From Bog-473 sp963707835 (GTDB lineage Bacteria > Actinomycetota > Acidimicrobiia > Acidimicrobiales > RAAP-2): DNA of 64,000 nt. Shown one piece after another: positions 29,186-37,852 of the stretch; position 1 is the stretch's first letter; every line of letters starts with the position of its first letter. The notes under the pieces are model-generated. The model was not told the origin of the DNA and made no database searches. It saw only the letters and a list, made by a program, of their open reading frames with translations. The DNA lies in contig CAVPRI010000001.1 in assembly GCA_963707835.1 (NCBI GenBank), forward strand, positions 124,001 through 188,000, written 5' to 3'. Both the position numbers and the translations under genes were made by a program.

Positions 29186-30106
29186 TCAGGCTGTCCTTTC
29201 GAGGATGTGATCGGCTCGGTGGATGGTGTCGATCGTCGGCTCGGCGTCCCCGAAGGCATCGCAATTGTCGATCAGACGCACCGGGCCGACCCGGGCGGCG
29301 ATCAGCAGCCGCAGGGCGCCATGCCCCTCGAGCGCCCCGACCTGGACCAGGGTCGTGGCGTCGACGGCGACGGCGTAGTCGAGCTGGGCCAGCGGCTCGG
29401 CGGCGACGACGGCCCTCATGGCGTCGCCGACCGCGGTGCCTGTCTGGGCGCCGGCGCGCACGGCGGCCCGTCCGGCGGCCAGCGCTCGCGCCAGGACCGT
29501 GGCCGCGGCACGCTCGTCTCCCGCCAACCGCGCGTTGCGACTCGAGAGAGCGAGGCCGTCGTGGTCGCGCACGATCGGGCACCCCACGATCTCCACGGGC
29601 AGGCACAGGTCGGCCGTCATGGTGCGCACCACCGCCAGCTGCTGGAAGTCCTTCAACCCGAAGTAGGCGCGGCACGGGCCGGCGATGGTGCACAGCTTGC
29701 CCACCACGGTGGCCACCCCGTCGAAGTGACCCGGGCGCGACGCGCCCTCCCAGGAGTCGGCCACGCCCCGCACCGAGATGGTGGTGGCCGGGGGTGCCGG
29801 CCACGAGGGGTACATCTCGGCCACCGACGGCACGAACGCCACGTCGGCCCCGCCCTCGGCGCAGGCCTCGAGGTCTCGCTCGAGCGTCCGCGGATAGCCG
29901 TCCAGGTCATCGCGGTTCCCGAACTGGAGGGGGTTGACGAAGATGCTGACCGCCACCACGTCGCACTCGGCGCGGGCCCGCTCCAGGAGTGCCAGATGGC
30001 CGCGGTGGAGGGCCCCCATGGTGGGCACCAGCCCCACCCGGCCACCGGCCGAGCGGGCCTCGGTCAGGAGGCGGCGGCAGCCGGCCACCGTGTCGACGAC
30101 CTCCAC
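29186..30106 (-). CDS. panC: Pantothenate synthetase
   Basis: A 306-residue ATP-dependent ligase of pantoate and beta-alanine. The nucleotidyltransferase HxGH motif is in PTMGALHRGHLAL near residues 28-40, the pantoate-binding region in IFVNPLQFG, the second ATP motif in YFGLKDFQQLAVVR, and the KMSKS-equivalent in ALSSRNARL. The GTG at 30106 lies 2 bp after the stop of the DUF2520 gene. A fusion to the upstream protein seen in one frame is an artefact of the break near 30300. Confidence 0.93.
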   Translation of the reverse strand: MEVVDTVAGCRRLLTEARSAGGRVGLVPTMGALHRGHLALLERARAECDVVAVSIFVNPLQFGNRDDLDGYPRTLERDLEACAEGGADVAFVPSVAEMYPSWPAPPATTISVRGVADSWEGASRPGHFDGVATVVGKLCTIAGPCRAYFGLKDFQQLAVVRTMTADLCLPVEIVGCPIVRDHDGLALSSRNARLAGDERAAATVLARALAAGRAAVRAGAQTGTAVGDAMRAVVAAEPLAQLDYAVAVDATTLVQVGALEGHGALRLLIAARVGPVRLIDNCDAFGDAEPTIDTIHRADHILERTA

Positions 30107-30108
30107 CG

Positions 30109-30838
30109 TTAGACCACCGCTCGCAGTTCGTGCCGGGCCAGGCGTGTGGCCAGGGCGGCAACGGCCTGGTAGCCAGCCCGCTCGGCCTCGGGCAGCGCGT
30201 CGAGGTGGCGGCTCAGCGTGGCCCAGTCGCCCCGACGGGCCGGACCGGTCAGCGCAGCCTCGGCGCCCAGCGCGGCCACGTCGTCGACCGCGGCGCCGCG
30301 CCAGGGGCACGAAGGAGTCCAGATCGAGGCCGACCGAGGCGGCCACCCGCTCGACCTGGCCCAGCAGGGCCACGACGTGGTTGGCGGCGATGCATGCGGC
30401 GGCGTGGTATGCGGCACGGTCGTCGTCGGCCACCTCGACCACACGCCCGCCGAGAGAGGCCGCCACGGCCCGCCCGAGGGGAGCGCCGGCCACCGCGAAG
30501 GTCACCCCCGACGCCAGTCGTGCCGCACCGAGCTCGGCGTTGGGCAGCGGCACCAGCGGGTGCACCGCGGCGCGCAGCGGGTGGGGCGCCAGCACGTCGA
30601 GCCCGAGCGAGCCCGAAAGGTGCACGACGGTGGTGGTGTCCGAGGGGAGCACCGACGACGCCACCTCGGCCACCGCGTCGTCGGGGGTGGCGATCACGAG
30701 CACGTCGACGCCGTGCGCGGCATCGGCCACGGGGTCCGGGCGGGAGAGGAAACCGGCGAAGGCCCAGCCCCGCTCCGTGAGCGCGGCGGCCAAGGAGCGG
30801 CCGGCGCGGCCGGGACCGATGATCCGGATGGAGTACAT
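30109..30838 (-). CDS. Rossmann-like/DUF2520 protein (frame broken near 30298)
   Basis: The protein begins MYSIRIIGPGRAGRSLAAAL, an NAD(P)-type Rossmann glycine motif, followed by the helical DUF2520 dimerisation domain (AYHAAACIAANHVVALLGQV). The architecture resembles ketopantoate reductase and related beta-hydroxyacid dehydrogenases; orthologues precede panC in mycobacteria. A panE-like role in pantothenate synthesis is therefore a fair guess but unproven. One extra base near 30298 breaks the frame; the end GAAVDDVAALGAEAALTGPA runs to TAA at 30109. The ATG at 30838 follows AGGAGG. Confidence 0.8.
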
Positions 30839-30906
30839 CTGACCTCCTTCGGCGTTCCGGCCCCGTGGGGGTGCCGTTCGCCTACAGACGATCCGAGAGT
30901 CGACGC

Positions 30907-31407
30907 CTACAGCGTACCCACACGCACGACCTCCCCACCAGAGGCCGTGAGCTGGGATGCCGTGACCAGGTCGGGTGCGAGGTCGGCCAGCGGGGCCACC
31001 ACGAACCGGCGCTCCCAGAGCCGGGGGTGGGGGACGGTGAGGTCCGGCTCGTCCACCCGGAGGCCCTCGACCCAGAGCACGTCGGCGTCGAGCGTGCGCG
31101 GTCCCCAGCGCGCGCTGCGCACTCGCCCGGCCGAGTGCTCGAGCCCGCGGCAGCGCTCGAGCAGCTGCCGCGGGCTGTCGCCGGTCAAGAGCTCGACGAC
31201 CAGGTTGAGGAAAGGACCCTGGTCCGGGCCGCCCACCGGCTCGGTCTCGTAGAGGGGGGACACGGCGACCAGGTCGCCCGCGGCCCGCAGGGTCCCCACC
31301 GCGGCCTCCAGGTGGGTGCGGCGGTCTCCGAGGTTCGAGCCCAGGCCGATGAAGGCGCGCCGGCGGCGAGGCCCGGGCGGACCCGGGACCGACGACGGTC
31401 CCCGCAT
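30907..31407 (-). CDS. folK: 6-hydroxymethyl-7,8-dihydropterin pyrophosphokinase
   Basis: A 166-residue HPPK that activates hydroxymethyldihydropterin with ATP before condensation with p-aminobenzoate. The family motifs are FIGLGSNLGDRRTHLEAAV and the metal/ATP segment RWGPRTLDADVLW, followed by VPHPRLWERRFVVAPLADL. Its ATG at 31407 shares a base with the folB stop (TGATG), so the two consecutive pathway steps are translationally coupled. Confidence 0.94.
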   Translation of the reverse strand: MRGPSSVPGPPGPRRRRAFIGLGSNLGDRRTHLEAAVGTLRAAGDLVAVSPLYETEPVGGPDQGPFLNLVVELLTGDSPRQLLERCRGLEHSAGRVRSARWGPRTLDADVLWVEGLRVDEPDLTVPHPRLWERRFVVAPLADLAPDLVTASQLTASGGEVVRVGTL

Positions 31408-31772
31408 CAGCGGGCCCGGCGCACCCGGACCCCGGTCGACGCCACGTCGAGCGCCAGGGGTGGGCGCAGCTTGCGCACCGTCACCTCGACCGCCTCGATT
31501 CGCGAGTCCACGATCAGCAGAGCACTCGCCATGCGGCCGGCCAGGGCCTCGAGCAAGCGGTAGGAGCGGCCCGCCACGATGTCGGCGGCCGCCTGCGCCA
31601 GCACGGCGTAGTCCACCGTGTCGGCCAGATCGTCACTGTGCTGGGCCGACTCGGTGTCCACCCATGCCACCACGTCGACCGAGAACGGTTGGGCCCGCTC
31701 GCGCTCTTCGGGCAGGACCCCGTGCACGCCCGTGACCCGCAGATCGCTGATCTCGATCCGGTCCGTCAGCAC
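31407..31772 (-). CDS. folB: Dihydroneopterin aldolase
   Basis: A 121-residue tunnelling-fold enzyme that cleaves dihydroneopterin to hydroxymethyldihydropterin and glycolaldehyde. Visible elements are the pterin-binding start RIEISDLRVTGVHGVLPEER, the glutamate-containing SYRLLEALAGRMA, and the catalytic lysine in VTVRKLRPPLALD. I prefer the GTG at 31772; ATG at 31802 would add 10 residues. It is coupled to folK and follows the pseudophosphatase-like gene by 36 bp. Confidence 0.92.
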   Translation of the reverse strand: MLTDRIEISDLRVTGVHGVLPEERERAQPFSVDVVAWVDTESAQHSDDLADTVDYAVLAQAAADIVAGRSYRLLEALAGRMASALLIVDSRIEAVEVTVRKLRPPLALDVASTGVRVRRAR

Positions 31773-31808
31773 GTCGCCGGACTCACCGCCGCGCCCGCAC
31801 AAGAGGGT

Positions 31809-32324
31809 TCACCCCGCTTGGCCGCGGGCCGGCATGCCGTCGAGCTCGGCCAGGAGCTCGCGACCCGGCTCGCCCATGGCGTGGCCGACCACGTGCTCCA
31901 CGAGGGCGACCGCCTGGGGCAGGGTGGCGATCCTCTCCGACCACATGAGGTAGCCGGCGATCACTCCCATGACACGGTCACCGAGCTCGTCTTGGTGCAC
32001 GAGCACCCGCAGCCCGGCGGCCAGGGAGTCGTCGATGTCCCGGTAGCAGGCCGCCAGCACCGGTCGCGGGTCGCCGGTGCGTTCCAGGGGGTAGTCGGCA
32101 CACGCCAACCCCTCCTCTTCGTAGGCGGCCAGGTTGTGCGGCGAGGGAAGCAGCGAGATGATCCGCCCGAACCCCTGGACCCGCAGCCAGATGATCTCCT
32201 CGGTCCGCCGCACCTTGCGGTGGTTGACCGAGAACCCGCCGGGGCGCTCACTGACGGCCAGGCGGTCCCTGATGATCCACGTGAGGTTGCGAGGCGGGAT
32301 GCCGGCCGCCCACTTTCCCTTCAT
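31809..32324 (-). CDS. Dual-specificity-phosphatase-like protein lacking the catalytic Cys
   Basis: A 171-residue protein whose second half resembles a dual-specificity or tyrosine phosphatase: ISLLPSPHNLAAYEEEG, then the P-loop position VLVHQDELGDRVMGVIAGYL. In an active enzyme this reads H-C-x5-R; here the nucleophile is Gln (HQDELGDR), while the His and Arg remain. It is therefore predicted to bind a phosphorylated ligand without cleaving it, or to act otherwise. It sits inside the folate run, starting 17 bp after folP, so a regulatory or structural role there is possible. The homology assignment is by eye. Confidence 0.6.
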   Translation of the reverse strand: MKGKWAAGIPPRNLTWIIRDRLAVSERPGGFSVNHRKVRRTEEIIWLRVQGFGRIISLLPSPHNLAAYEEEGLACADYPLERTGDPRPVLAACYRDIDDSLAAGLRVLVHQDELGDRVMGVIAGYLMWSERIATLPQAVALVEHVVGHAMGEPGRELLAELDGMPARGQAG

Positions 32325-32340
32325 GCGCCCCGGCCGTCCT

Positions 32341-33184
32341 TCATGCGCCAGGACCATACAGCCGGGCCACCTGCGCCGTCGCCGCCACGTCGTGGACCCG
32401 CACCATCCGGGCCCCGGCCACCATGGCGGCGGCGGCCGTGGCCAGCGAGCCCTCGGCACGCTCGGCGGTCGGGGCCGGTCGGCGCGCCTCGAGCGGAGCG
32501 CGCCCCCCGGCGGCCAGGAGGCCGAGGAACCGCTTGCGACTGGTGCCGACCAGGACCCCCGAGCAGCCTGCGGCCGCGGCAGCGGCCACCAGCTCGGGCA
32601 GGTGGCGCAAGAGCGCCAGGTTGTGGGCGGCGCTCTTGCCGAACCCGATCCCCGGATCGACCCAGACCTCGGCCACCCCGCCCCGGCGCGCCCGGTCGGC
32701 CTGCTCCAGCACGGCGGCATGCACCTCGCCCACCACGTCGGCGTAGCGCGGGTCGTCCTGCATCGTGCCTGGGGTCCCGCGCATGTGCATGGACACCCAC
32801 CCGGCACCCGCAGCGGCGGCCACCTCCCACAGCGAAGCCGAGATGTCGTTCACCAAGGTCGCCCCGGCCGCCAGCGCGGCCACCGCCACCTCGGGCTTGA
32901 CCGTGTCGACCGAGAGCCGCGCCCCGGCGGCGGCGGCCGGTGCGGCCAGCGCCTCCACCACGGGCACCACCCGCTCGAGCTCGGTCGTCGACGGCCACGG
33001 GCGCCGCGCCCGGCCGTGAGGACTCCCCGCCCACGTCGATCACGTCGGCGCCCTCGTCGAGCATGGCCCGGCCCCGGGCGACCGCGGCATCCGCCGTGGC
33101 GTAGAGGCCGCCGTCGAAGAACGAGTCCGGGGTGACGTTGAGCACACCCATCACGAGCGGCCGCCCCGCCACTCCGACCGTCAC
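32341..33184 (-). CDS. folP: Dihydropteroate synthase (frame broken near 32987)
   Basis: A TIM-barrel enzyme joining hydroxymethyldihydropterin diphosphate to p-aminobenzoate, the sulfonamide target. The first signature is MGVLNVTPDSFFDGG, followed by the pterin loop DVGGESSRPGA. The frame breaks near 32987 by one extra base; the rest reads LVNDISAS, the substrate region WVDPGIGFGKSAAHNLALL and GTSRKRFLG to TGA at 32341. Corrected length is about 280 residues. It lies 5 bp after folE and 17 bp before the pseudophosphatase-like gene. Confidence 0.92.
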
Positions 33185-33189
33185 CGCGC

Positions 33190-33759
33190 TCAGCGGCCCC
33201 GGATGAACTGCATGGCCTCGGCCCGCGTGGCCACGTCGGAGCGGAACAGGCCGCGCACCGACGAGGTCACGGTGACCGTCCCGGGCTTCTTGACCCCGCG
33301 CATCGACATGCAGAGGTGCTCGGCCTCGATCACCACCAGGACGCCACGCGGGCAGAGGACGCCGTCGATGGCGTCGGCGATCTGTGTGGTCATGCGCTCT
33401 TGCACCTGGAGCCGACGGGCGTACCCGTCGACCAGCCGGGCCAGCTTGGACAGCCCGGTGATACGCCCGTCGTCGGCGGGGATGTAGGCCACGTGCGCCT
33501 TGCCGAGGAACGGCACCAGATGGTGCTCGCAGAGCGAGGCGAACGGGATGTCGCGCACCATGACCATCTCGTCGTGCTCGGCCGCGAACGTCACCTCGAG
33601 GTGGCGGGCCGGGTCGTCGTGCAGGCCGGAGAAGAGCTCCTCGTACATGGTGGCGACCCGCGTGGGCGTTGCCACCAACCCGTCGCGGGTGGGGTCCTCC
33701 CCGATGGCTTCGAGCAGCTCGTTGACCGCGGCTCGCACCCGCTCGACATCGACGCTCAT
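33190..33759 (-). CDS. folE: GTP cyclohydrolase I
   Basis: A 189-residue zinc enzyme opening the folate pathway by converting GTP to dihydroneopterin triphosphate. Zinc ligands are visible in FASLCEHHLVPFLGKAHVAY and in AEHLCMSMRGV, with the KLARLVDGYARRLQVQERMT helix between. The ATG at 33759 overlaps the hpt stop (ATGA at 33756-33759). The same frame is open upstream through hpt and tilS, but that is a high-GC artefact. Confidence 0.95.
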   Translation of the reverse strand: MSVDVERVRAAVNELLEAIGEDPTRDGLVATPTRVATMYEELFSGLHDDPARHLEVTFAAEHDEMVMVRDIPFASLCEHHLVPFLGKAHVAYIPADDGRITGLSKLARLVDGYARRLQVQERMTTQIADAIDGVLCPRGVLVVIEAEHLCMSMRGVKKPGTVTVTSSVRGLFRSDVATRAEAMQFIRGR

Positions 33760-34277
33760 TGCGACACTCCCTTGAAACGATGGACGCCCCGCAGGTTGCG
33801 GTAGCGCTCGGCCACGTCGAGGCCGTACCCGACGACGAACTCGGGGGGGATGGTGAACCCCACGTAACGCAGGTCCAGGTCGACCCGTTGCTCGCCCTCC
33901 TTGACCAAGAGCGCGCAGATCTCGAGGCTTCTGGGTTGGCGGGCCTGCAGGTAACGCCGCAAATAATTCAGCGTGAGCCCGCTGTCGATGATGTCCTCGA
34001 CCACGAGGACGTGGCGGCCCTCGAGCTGGGCGTCGAGATCCTTGACGATGCGCACCACGCCCGAGGTCCTGGTCGCGCTCCCGTAGGAGGAGACCGCCAT
34101 GAAGTCCACCTCGACGGGGAGGCTGATGGCGCGGCACAGGTCGCTCATGAAGAGCATGGCGCCCTTGAGCACGGCAACGAGCAGCGGGGGCTCGCCGGCG
34201 TAGTCGGCAGTGATCTGTGCACCGAGCTGAGCCACTCGCGCCGCCAGCCGCTCGGCGTCCACCAGGACCGGTCCCAC
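33756..34277 (-). CDS. hpt: Hypoxanthine phosphoribosyltransferase
   Basis: A 173-residue purine-salvage enzyme converting hypoxanthine or guanine and PRPP to IMP or GMP. The PRPP-binding motif is VLVVEDIIDSGLTLNYL near residues 89-105, with the flexible-loop SSYGSATRTSG before it and the purine-binding VGFTIPPEFVVGYGLD after. The GTG at 34277 gives a normal N-terminus. It follows tilS, as in most bacteria, but ftsH, the usual next gene, is replaced by the folate genes. Confidence 0.93.
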   Translation of the reverse strand: MGPVLVDAERLAARVAQLGAQITADYAGEPPLLVAVLKGAMLFMSDLCRAISLPVEVDFMAVSSYGSATRTSGVVRIVKDLDAQLEGRHVLVVEDIIDSGLTLNYLRRYLQARQPRSLEICALLVKEGEQRVDLDLRYVGFTIPPEFVVGYGLDVAERYRNLRGVHRFKGVSQ

Positions 34278-34325
34278 TTCCGAGTCGGCCCAGGCGGGCG
34301 CGCCCGGGGCCTGCCAGCTCGTGTG

Positions 34326-35273
34326 TCACCGGCGTGACACTACCGGAGCACGGCGGGGGCTCCACCCGGAGCCGCCCCCGCGTCCGGCGCAGCCGCCGCC
34401 CGCCCGACAGCTCCGTCCCCACCCGCTCACCACGGGCCACGGCCAGGGCGCGGTCGACCTCGCGCAACGACGGGGGGTGCTCCCTCCCCCGGTCGCGCGC
34501 AGCCAGCGCCGCAACGCGCGGCGCGCCAACGGCGTGCCCGCCCGGGCCACCGCCCGGGCATCGGACGGTTCGGGCACCGCCGCGTCGGCCAGCGCGTCGA
34601 GGAGGGCCGACTCCCCGCGCAAGACACCGGCCTGACGGGCCAGCACCGGCACCGGATCACGGCCCGAGATCGCCGCGCAGAGGGGCAACAGCTCGTGGCG
34701 CACGCGGTTGCGCACGAAAGCCGGGTCCGCATTGGTCGGGTCGCACACCGGGACCAGGCCGGCCGCCGTGCACAGCGCGTGGGTCTCGCTCCGGCGCAGG
34801 CCGAGCAAAGGGTGGCGGGGACCGGGCTCCATCCCGGCCAGGCCGTCGACACCCGCGCCGCGCAAGAGGTTGACCAGGATGGTCTCGGCCTGGTCGTCCA
34901 TGGTGTGGCCGGTCGCCGCGCCCTGGGGCAACGTGGCCAGTCGCGCCGCCCGGGCCCGGGCCTCGAGGTTGGGTCCCGGTGTCAGGTCCACGACCCGGGA
35001 CTCGAACGCCGCGCCGACGCTGGCCGCCGCGGCGGCCACCACACCGGCCTCGCTGCCCGATCCGGGACGCAGGCCGTGGTCCACGTGCACCGCGGTCACC
35101 TCGCACCCGGCGGCCGCGGCCAGCAGCAGCAGAGCCAGGGAGTCGGCACCCCCGGAGACGGCACACGCCAGCGGCGTGCCCGGCGGCGGGAAGGTGCAGC
35201 GGGTCAGTAGGCCAGAGGCCAGGCCGGCAACGGGATCGAGGCCGACGCCCGGAGCGCCGGCCTCCTCACCCAC
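34326..35273 (-). CDS. tilS: tRNA(Ile)-lysidine synthetase (frame broken near 34490, exact end uncertain)
   Basis: TilS modifies C34 of tRNA-Ile(CAU) with lysine so that it reads AUA. The PP-loop SGGADSLALLLLA follows an N-terminal PPGTPLACAV, then VDHGLRPGSGSEAG and GHTMDDQAETILVNLLRGAG. Near 34490 one G seems missing from a G-run; the C-terminal segment LREVDRALAVARGERVGTEL is in another frame, and a further break is needed to reach a stop between about 34326 and 34340. Corrected length is about 315 residues. The GTG at 35273 overlaps the end of the DUF2342 gene. Confidence 0.85.
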   Translation of the reverse strand: MGEEAGAPGVGLDPVAGLASGLLTRCTFPPPGTPLACAVSGGADSLALLLLAAAAGCEVTAVHVDHGLRPGSGSEAGVVAAAAASVGAAFESRVVDLTPGPNLEARARAARLATLPQGAATGHTMDDQAETILVNLLRGAGVDGLAGMEPGPRHPLLGLRRSETHALCTAAGLVPVCDPTNADPAFVRNRVRHELLPLCAAISGRDPVPVLARQAGVLRGESALLDALADAAVPEPSDARAVARAGTPLARRALRRWLRATGGGSTPRRCARSTAPWPWPVVSGWGRSCRAGGGCAGRGGGSGWSPRRAPVVSRR

Positions 35274-36319
35274 CGGCGCGCGCCACCCAGGAGGCGGGGT
35301 CCCTGATCTCCTCGAGGGTGGGGAGCCACTCGGGGCCCTCCCAGACGCGGGCCAGCAACCCCGGCCCACCCGCTGCCTCCACGGCCTCGACGAACTGCTC
35401 ACCCTCGGCGTACTGGCGCATCTTGGCCTCGAGACCGAGCAGCTTGGACATGAGCTTGGTCAGGCCCCGGGCCGAGCTCCGCCGTTCGTGGAGCACCCGG
35501 GAGAAGTGGGCCGCCCCGGGCACCTCGGCTGCTCCGGCGCGGTCCATGATCACGTCACCATGACCCTCGACGAGGCTCATGAGCCCCGAGATCTTCGACA
35601 ACGCCACCCGTTGCTCGGGCGTGGCCACCATGGCGATCACACCGGCCTCTCCCGCCGGGTTGCGCCCCGCTCGCAGCTCGCCGGCGGCACGCCGCAGCAG
35701 CTCGGCGAAGCCGGCGGCGTCGCCGGCCAGCGGGCCCACCAGCTCGGAGACCAGGCCCACGAAGTGGTCGCGCAACCAGGGCACGGCGGTGAACTGCAGC
35801 CGGTGGGTCACCTCGTGCAGCGCCAGCCACAGCCGGAACTGGCTGGGTGCGAAGCCGTAACGCTCCTCGATCATGACGATGTTGGGCCCGACGTAGGACA
35901 CGAGGTCCTGGTCCTGGGGTGCCTCGTCGTCGATCAGGAGGTCGTACTGCCCGAGCACCCGTGTGGCCATGTAGGCCAGCATGAGACCGAGCTGGGTCCC
36001 GGCCACCGCCCGCCCCACGGCGAGGGAGGGTCCGCGCGAGCTTGTCGCTCCGGGACCGCTGGAGCTCGAGCAGCGCCGGCCCGACCAGCCGCTCCACCGA
36101 GCGCACGTTGGCGGCGGCCCAGCCGGGCCGGTCGGTCACCTTGGCCCGAGCCGAACCGTGGGCGGAGTGCCAGCCCGTGGTCTGGCTGACCAGGATCTCC
36201 GCCCGTGCCGTGAGCTCCTCGAACTGCTCCTGGAGGTCATCCGAGCGATAGGAGGCCGGCGCCGGCTTCAAGACGAGCGCCCCCGCGGCCACGCGCCGGG
36301 CCAGCGCCCAGTCGACCAT
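35266..36319 (-). CDS. DUF2342 zinc metalloprotease-like protein (frame broken near 36027)
   Basis: A protein of about 350 residues of the actinobacterial zincin family once labelled 'coenzyme F420 biosynthesis associated'. The zinc motif HEVTH lies in LWLALHEVTHRLQF, with a distal SLVEGHGDVIMDRAG that supplies further ligands. The start MVDWALARRVAAGALVL and the region YVGPNIVMIEERYGF are typical. One extra C in a CCC run near 36027 splits the frame. Homologues sit next to tilS and hpt in mycobacteria. The substrate is unknown. Confidence 0.85.
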
Positions 36320-36381
36320 GCCGGGCCCGCCGGACGCGGCAACATCCGCGTCCGGGGAACGGTGGTGCGCCCTCGTTCAGG

Positions 36382-36714
36382 TCAGTGCTCGCCGTGGCGC
36401 TGCCGGCTTTCCTCGTCGATGGCCTGGGCGACACGCTGGATGAGGCTGTCGGGGACGTGATCACGGCACCGGTCGGCCACGATCCGCCGCAGCTCGGCCT
36501 CGAAGTCGGCCGCACCGCCGCACGGAGCGCACCATTCCAGATGGACGCGGATCTCGTAGCGCCGCTCCTCGGTCAGCTCACCGTCGAGGTACATGTACAG
36601 CTCGTGCACCGCCTCCGAGCAGTCCACCGCGGCGCCGAACAGACCCGCGGCGTCCGCTACGCCGGCGCCGCTGCCGTCCGCGCTGTCGATGCCCTCGCCC
36701 ACGTCCTGGCTCAC
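36382..36714 (-). CDS. rsrA: Anti-sigma factor RsrA-like (mycothiol system)
   Basis: A 110-residue zinc-binding anti-sigma protein. The ZAS motif is present: a cysteine in VDCSEAVHELYMYLDGEL, then HLEWCAPC, i.e. H-x3-C-x2-C. In the known system, RsrA holds SigR until disulfide stress oxidises these cysteines and releases zinc. Its ATG overlaps the sigR stop (ATGA at 36711-36714), which fits 1:1 production of the pair. An acidic Gly/Ala-rich N-terminal extension of about 30 residues is unusual. Confidence 0.88.
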   Translation of the reverse strand: MSQDVGEGIDSADGSGAGVADAAGLFGAAVDCSEAVHELYMYLDGELTEERRYEIRVHLEWCAPCGGAADFEAELRRIVADRCRDHVPDSLIQRVAQAIDEESRQRHGEH

Positions 36715-37296
36715 TCCCTCGTACCCCCGGGCACGCTCCCCACGAGACCGCGCACCTCGGCCACATTGTGCAACGTCTTCTGGAGCGCCCTTCTTCCCCG
36801 GTGGATCCGGCTCATGACCGTCCCGATGGGCACCTCGGTGATCTCCGAGATCTCCTTGTAGCTGAATCCCTCCACGTCAGCCAGGAGCACGGCCATTCGG
36901 AAGTTCTCGGGCAGCGCCTCGAGCGCGGCTTTCACGTCCTCGTCGGTGAAGCGCTCGAGGGCCTCGTCCTCGGCCGAGCGTCCCACCCCGGCGGCGGACG
37001 ACGGCGCTAGACGGTTGTACAGGTAGAGGTCCTCGACATCCTCGACATCGGTCGTCTCGGGACGGCGCTGCGCGGCGCGGTAGGAGTTGATGTACGTGTT
37101 GGTCAGGATCCGGTAGAGCCAGGCGCGCAGGTTCGTCCCCTCGGTGAAGGAAGCAAAGGACCGGTACGCCTTGAGGTAGGTCTCCTGCACCAGGTCCTCG
37201 GCATCCGCCGCGGTTACGCGTCATGCGCAACGCCGCCGAGTAGAGCCCCGGCATGTACTCCATGGCGACGTCGGTGAAGGTCGCCTGGTCAGCCAT
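36711..37296 (-). CDS. sigR: ECF RNA polymerase sigma factor SigR-like (frame broken near 37214)
   Basis: A sigma factor of about 195 residues of the SigR/SigH oxidative-stress group. Region 2 covers LYSAALRMTRN and LVQETYLKAYRSFASF with LRAWLYRILTNTYINSYR, and region 4 ends VPIGTVMSRIHRGRRALQKTL. One extra base near 37214 separates the two halves, since the expected ADAEDLVQETYLKAY continues one base out of phase. It is coupled to rsrA. By family knowledge it drives thioredoxin and mycothiol genes; whether clpC or radA here are targets cannot be read. Confidence 0.88.
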
Positions 37297-37338
37297 GGAC
37301 CAACCCTATCCACCCGGCGAGCTGAGCTCACCAGCGGC

Positions 37339-37701
37339 TCACCCCTTGGCGTAATCGGCGAAGCCCTGCCAGTCGATCACCACGCATGGCTCGTCGCCCA
37401 CGATCCAGGCATCGTGACCCGGCGGGATCACGGCGAAGTCGCCCGGACCGAACTCCTCTTCCTGGCCGTCGTCCATCACGACCCGCATGCGTCCCGAGAC
37501 GTAGTACCCCAGATGCGCCGCCTGGCAGCTCTCCGTCCCGGCCAACGGCTTGACGTGGCTCGACCACTTCCAGCCCGGCTCGAAAGTGGCCCGGCCCACC
37601 GGCCCGCCGCCCAGATTCACCAGCTCGAGTCGACCCTTGCCGTCGGCGAACGGGCGCACCTCCTCGGGTGCGTCGAGGCTCATCTTCTGCATCTTGGTCA
37701 T
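37339..37701 (-). CDS. Cupin-domain protein
   Basis: A 120-residue single-domain cupin. The two cupin motifs are recognisable around WKWSSHVKPLAGTESCQAAH and the later GDFAVIPPGHDAWIVGDEP. Histidines and a glutamate at these positions could hold a metal. The N-terminus MTKMQKMSLDAPEEVRPF is typical of small stand-alone cupins whose substrates are unknown. Upstream, on the same strand, lies a 15-bp tandem repeat that may contain its promoter. Confidence 0.78.
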   Translation of the reverse strand: MTKMQKMSLDAPEEVRPFADGKGRLELVNLGGGPVGRATFEPGWKWSSHVKPLAGTESCQAAHLGYYVSGRMRVVMDDGQEEEFGPGDFAVIPPGHDAWIVGDEPCVVIDWQGFADYAKG

Positions 37702-37763
37702 GGCGTTTCTCCCTCCCTGTCCTCCCCCTCTGCTGGCCCCTCTGCTGGTCGTCAGATCGATTC

Positions 37764-37852
37764 GCTGGTCATATCGGTGCTGGTCACATCGACCCAGGTC
37801 ACATCGACCCTGGTCACATCGACCCTGGTCACATCGACCTGGTCACATCGAC
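37764..37852. repeat. Six tandem copies of a 15-bp unit
   Basis: The unit CCTGGTCACATCGAC is repeated about six times without spacers (37764-37778, 37779-37793, 37794-37808, 37809-37823, 37824-37838, 37839-37852). The first copy is the most diverged and the last is one base short. Each unit joins to form GGTC-N5-GACC inverted arms. The array lies between the cupin and the dimeric-barrel gene, and the last copy contains the stop of the latter. It may be a minisatellite or an operator array for the cupin. Confidence 0.85.

Noticed and set aside
29186..30838. A fused DUF2520-PanC protein
   Set aside because: The apparent fusion arises from the extra base near 30298; after correction the DUF2520 gene ends at 30109 and panC begins at 30106.
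33190..34467. A 425-residue fusion reading from tilS through folE
   Set aside because: The open frame crosses hpt and joins the broken tilS tail to folE only because stops are rare in this GC-rich DNA; both ends belong to separate, normal-length genes.
37764..37852. Possible CRISPR array
   Set aside because: The 15-bp units are directly adjacent with no variable spacers and no cas genes are nearby; it is a tandem repeat.
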